Source: Rhodopirellula sp. (GTDB taxonomy: Bacteria > Planctomycetota > Planctomycetia > Pirellulales > Pirellulaceae). From it: DNA of 6,488 bases. The stretch lies in assembly GCA_002712845.1 (NCBI GenBank), contig PAUV01000072.1, positions 32,715 through 39,202 of the forward strand. Direction: 5' to 3'. Positions 6,464 through 6,488 of the stretch are shown piece by piece. The translations under genes were made by a program, and so were the position numbers. The notes beneath the pieces are model-generated. The model did not search any database. It worked only from the letters and a program-made list of their open reading frames with translations, and had not been told where the DNA came from. Each line of letters begins with the position of its first letter. The stretch's first letter is position 1.

Positions 6464-6488
6464 ATACCTTCCTTTCTGCTCAGAGCGG

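Overview
The window looks like a bacterial chromosomal segment of roughly balanced base composition. It holds a tRNA-Leu gene with a wrecked integrase beside it, a minus-strand cluster that appears to make and process a polysaccharide, and a small secreted Cys-rich protein at the right end. No marker gene fixes the taxon. The style of the integrase remains and the small secreted protein would fit a planctomycete, but that is a weak inference.

Layout. Positions 46-129 (+) encode tRNA-Leu with anticodon CAA, followed by a good intrinsic terminator (141-178). Positions 216 to about 1312 (-) carry the remains of a tyrosine recombinase. Its domains can be followed through several frames, with in-frame stops at 366-368, 926-928 and 1088-1090. 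Its C-terminal end faces the tRNA 3' end, the usual arrangement at one end of an integrated element. Four minus-strand genes follow, read from right to left: a 64-residue single-span membrane protein (5832-5638), a membrane-fusion (HlyD-like) adaptor (5580-4144), a processive family 2 glycosyltransferase (3971-2616) and a secreted family 18 glycoside hydrolase (2549-1359). A separate 73-residue secreted Cys-rich protein lies at 6400-6179 (-).

How the genes fit together. The synthase is expected to polymerise a nucleotide-sugar in the inner membrane and extrude the chain. The adaptor would guide the chain through the periplasm, as Alg44 does for Alg8 or BgsB for BgsA. The GH18 enzyme would trim or release a GlcNAc-containing chain. 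The GH18 partner is the main hint that the product is chitin-like or another beta-GlcNAc polymer rather than a glucan; this is inference. No deacetylase, PilZ domain or outer-membrane pore is encoded here.

Two near-perfect palindromes lie upstream of the leading genes (5924-5940 and 6443-6463) and are candidate operators. No promoter could be assigned with confidence.
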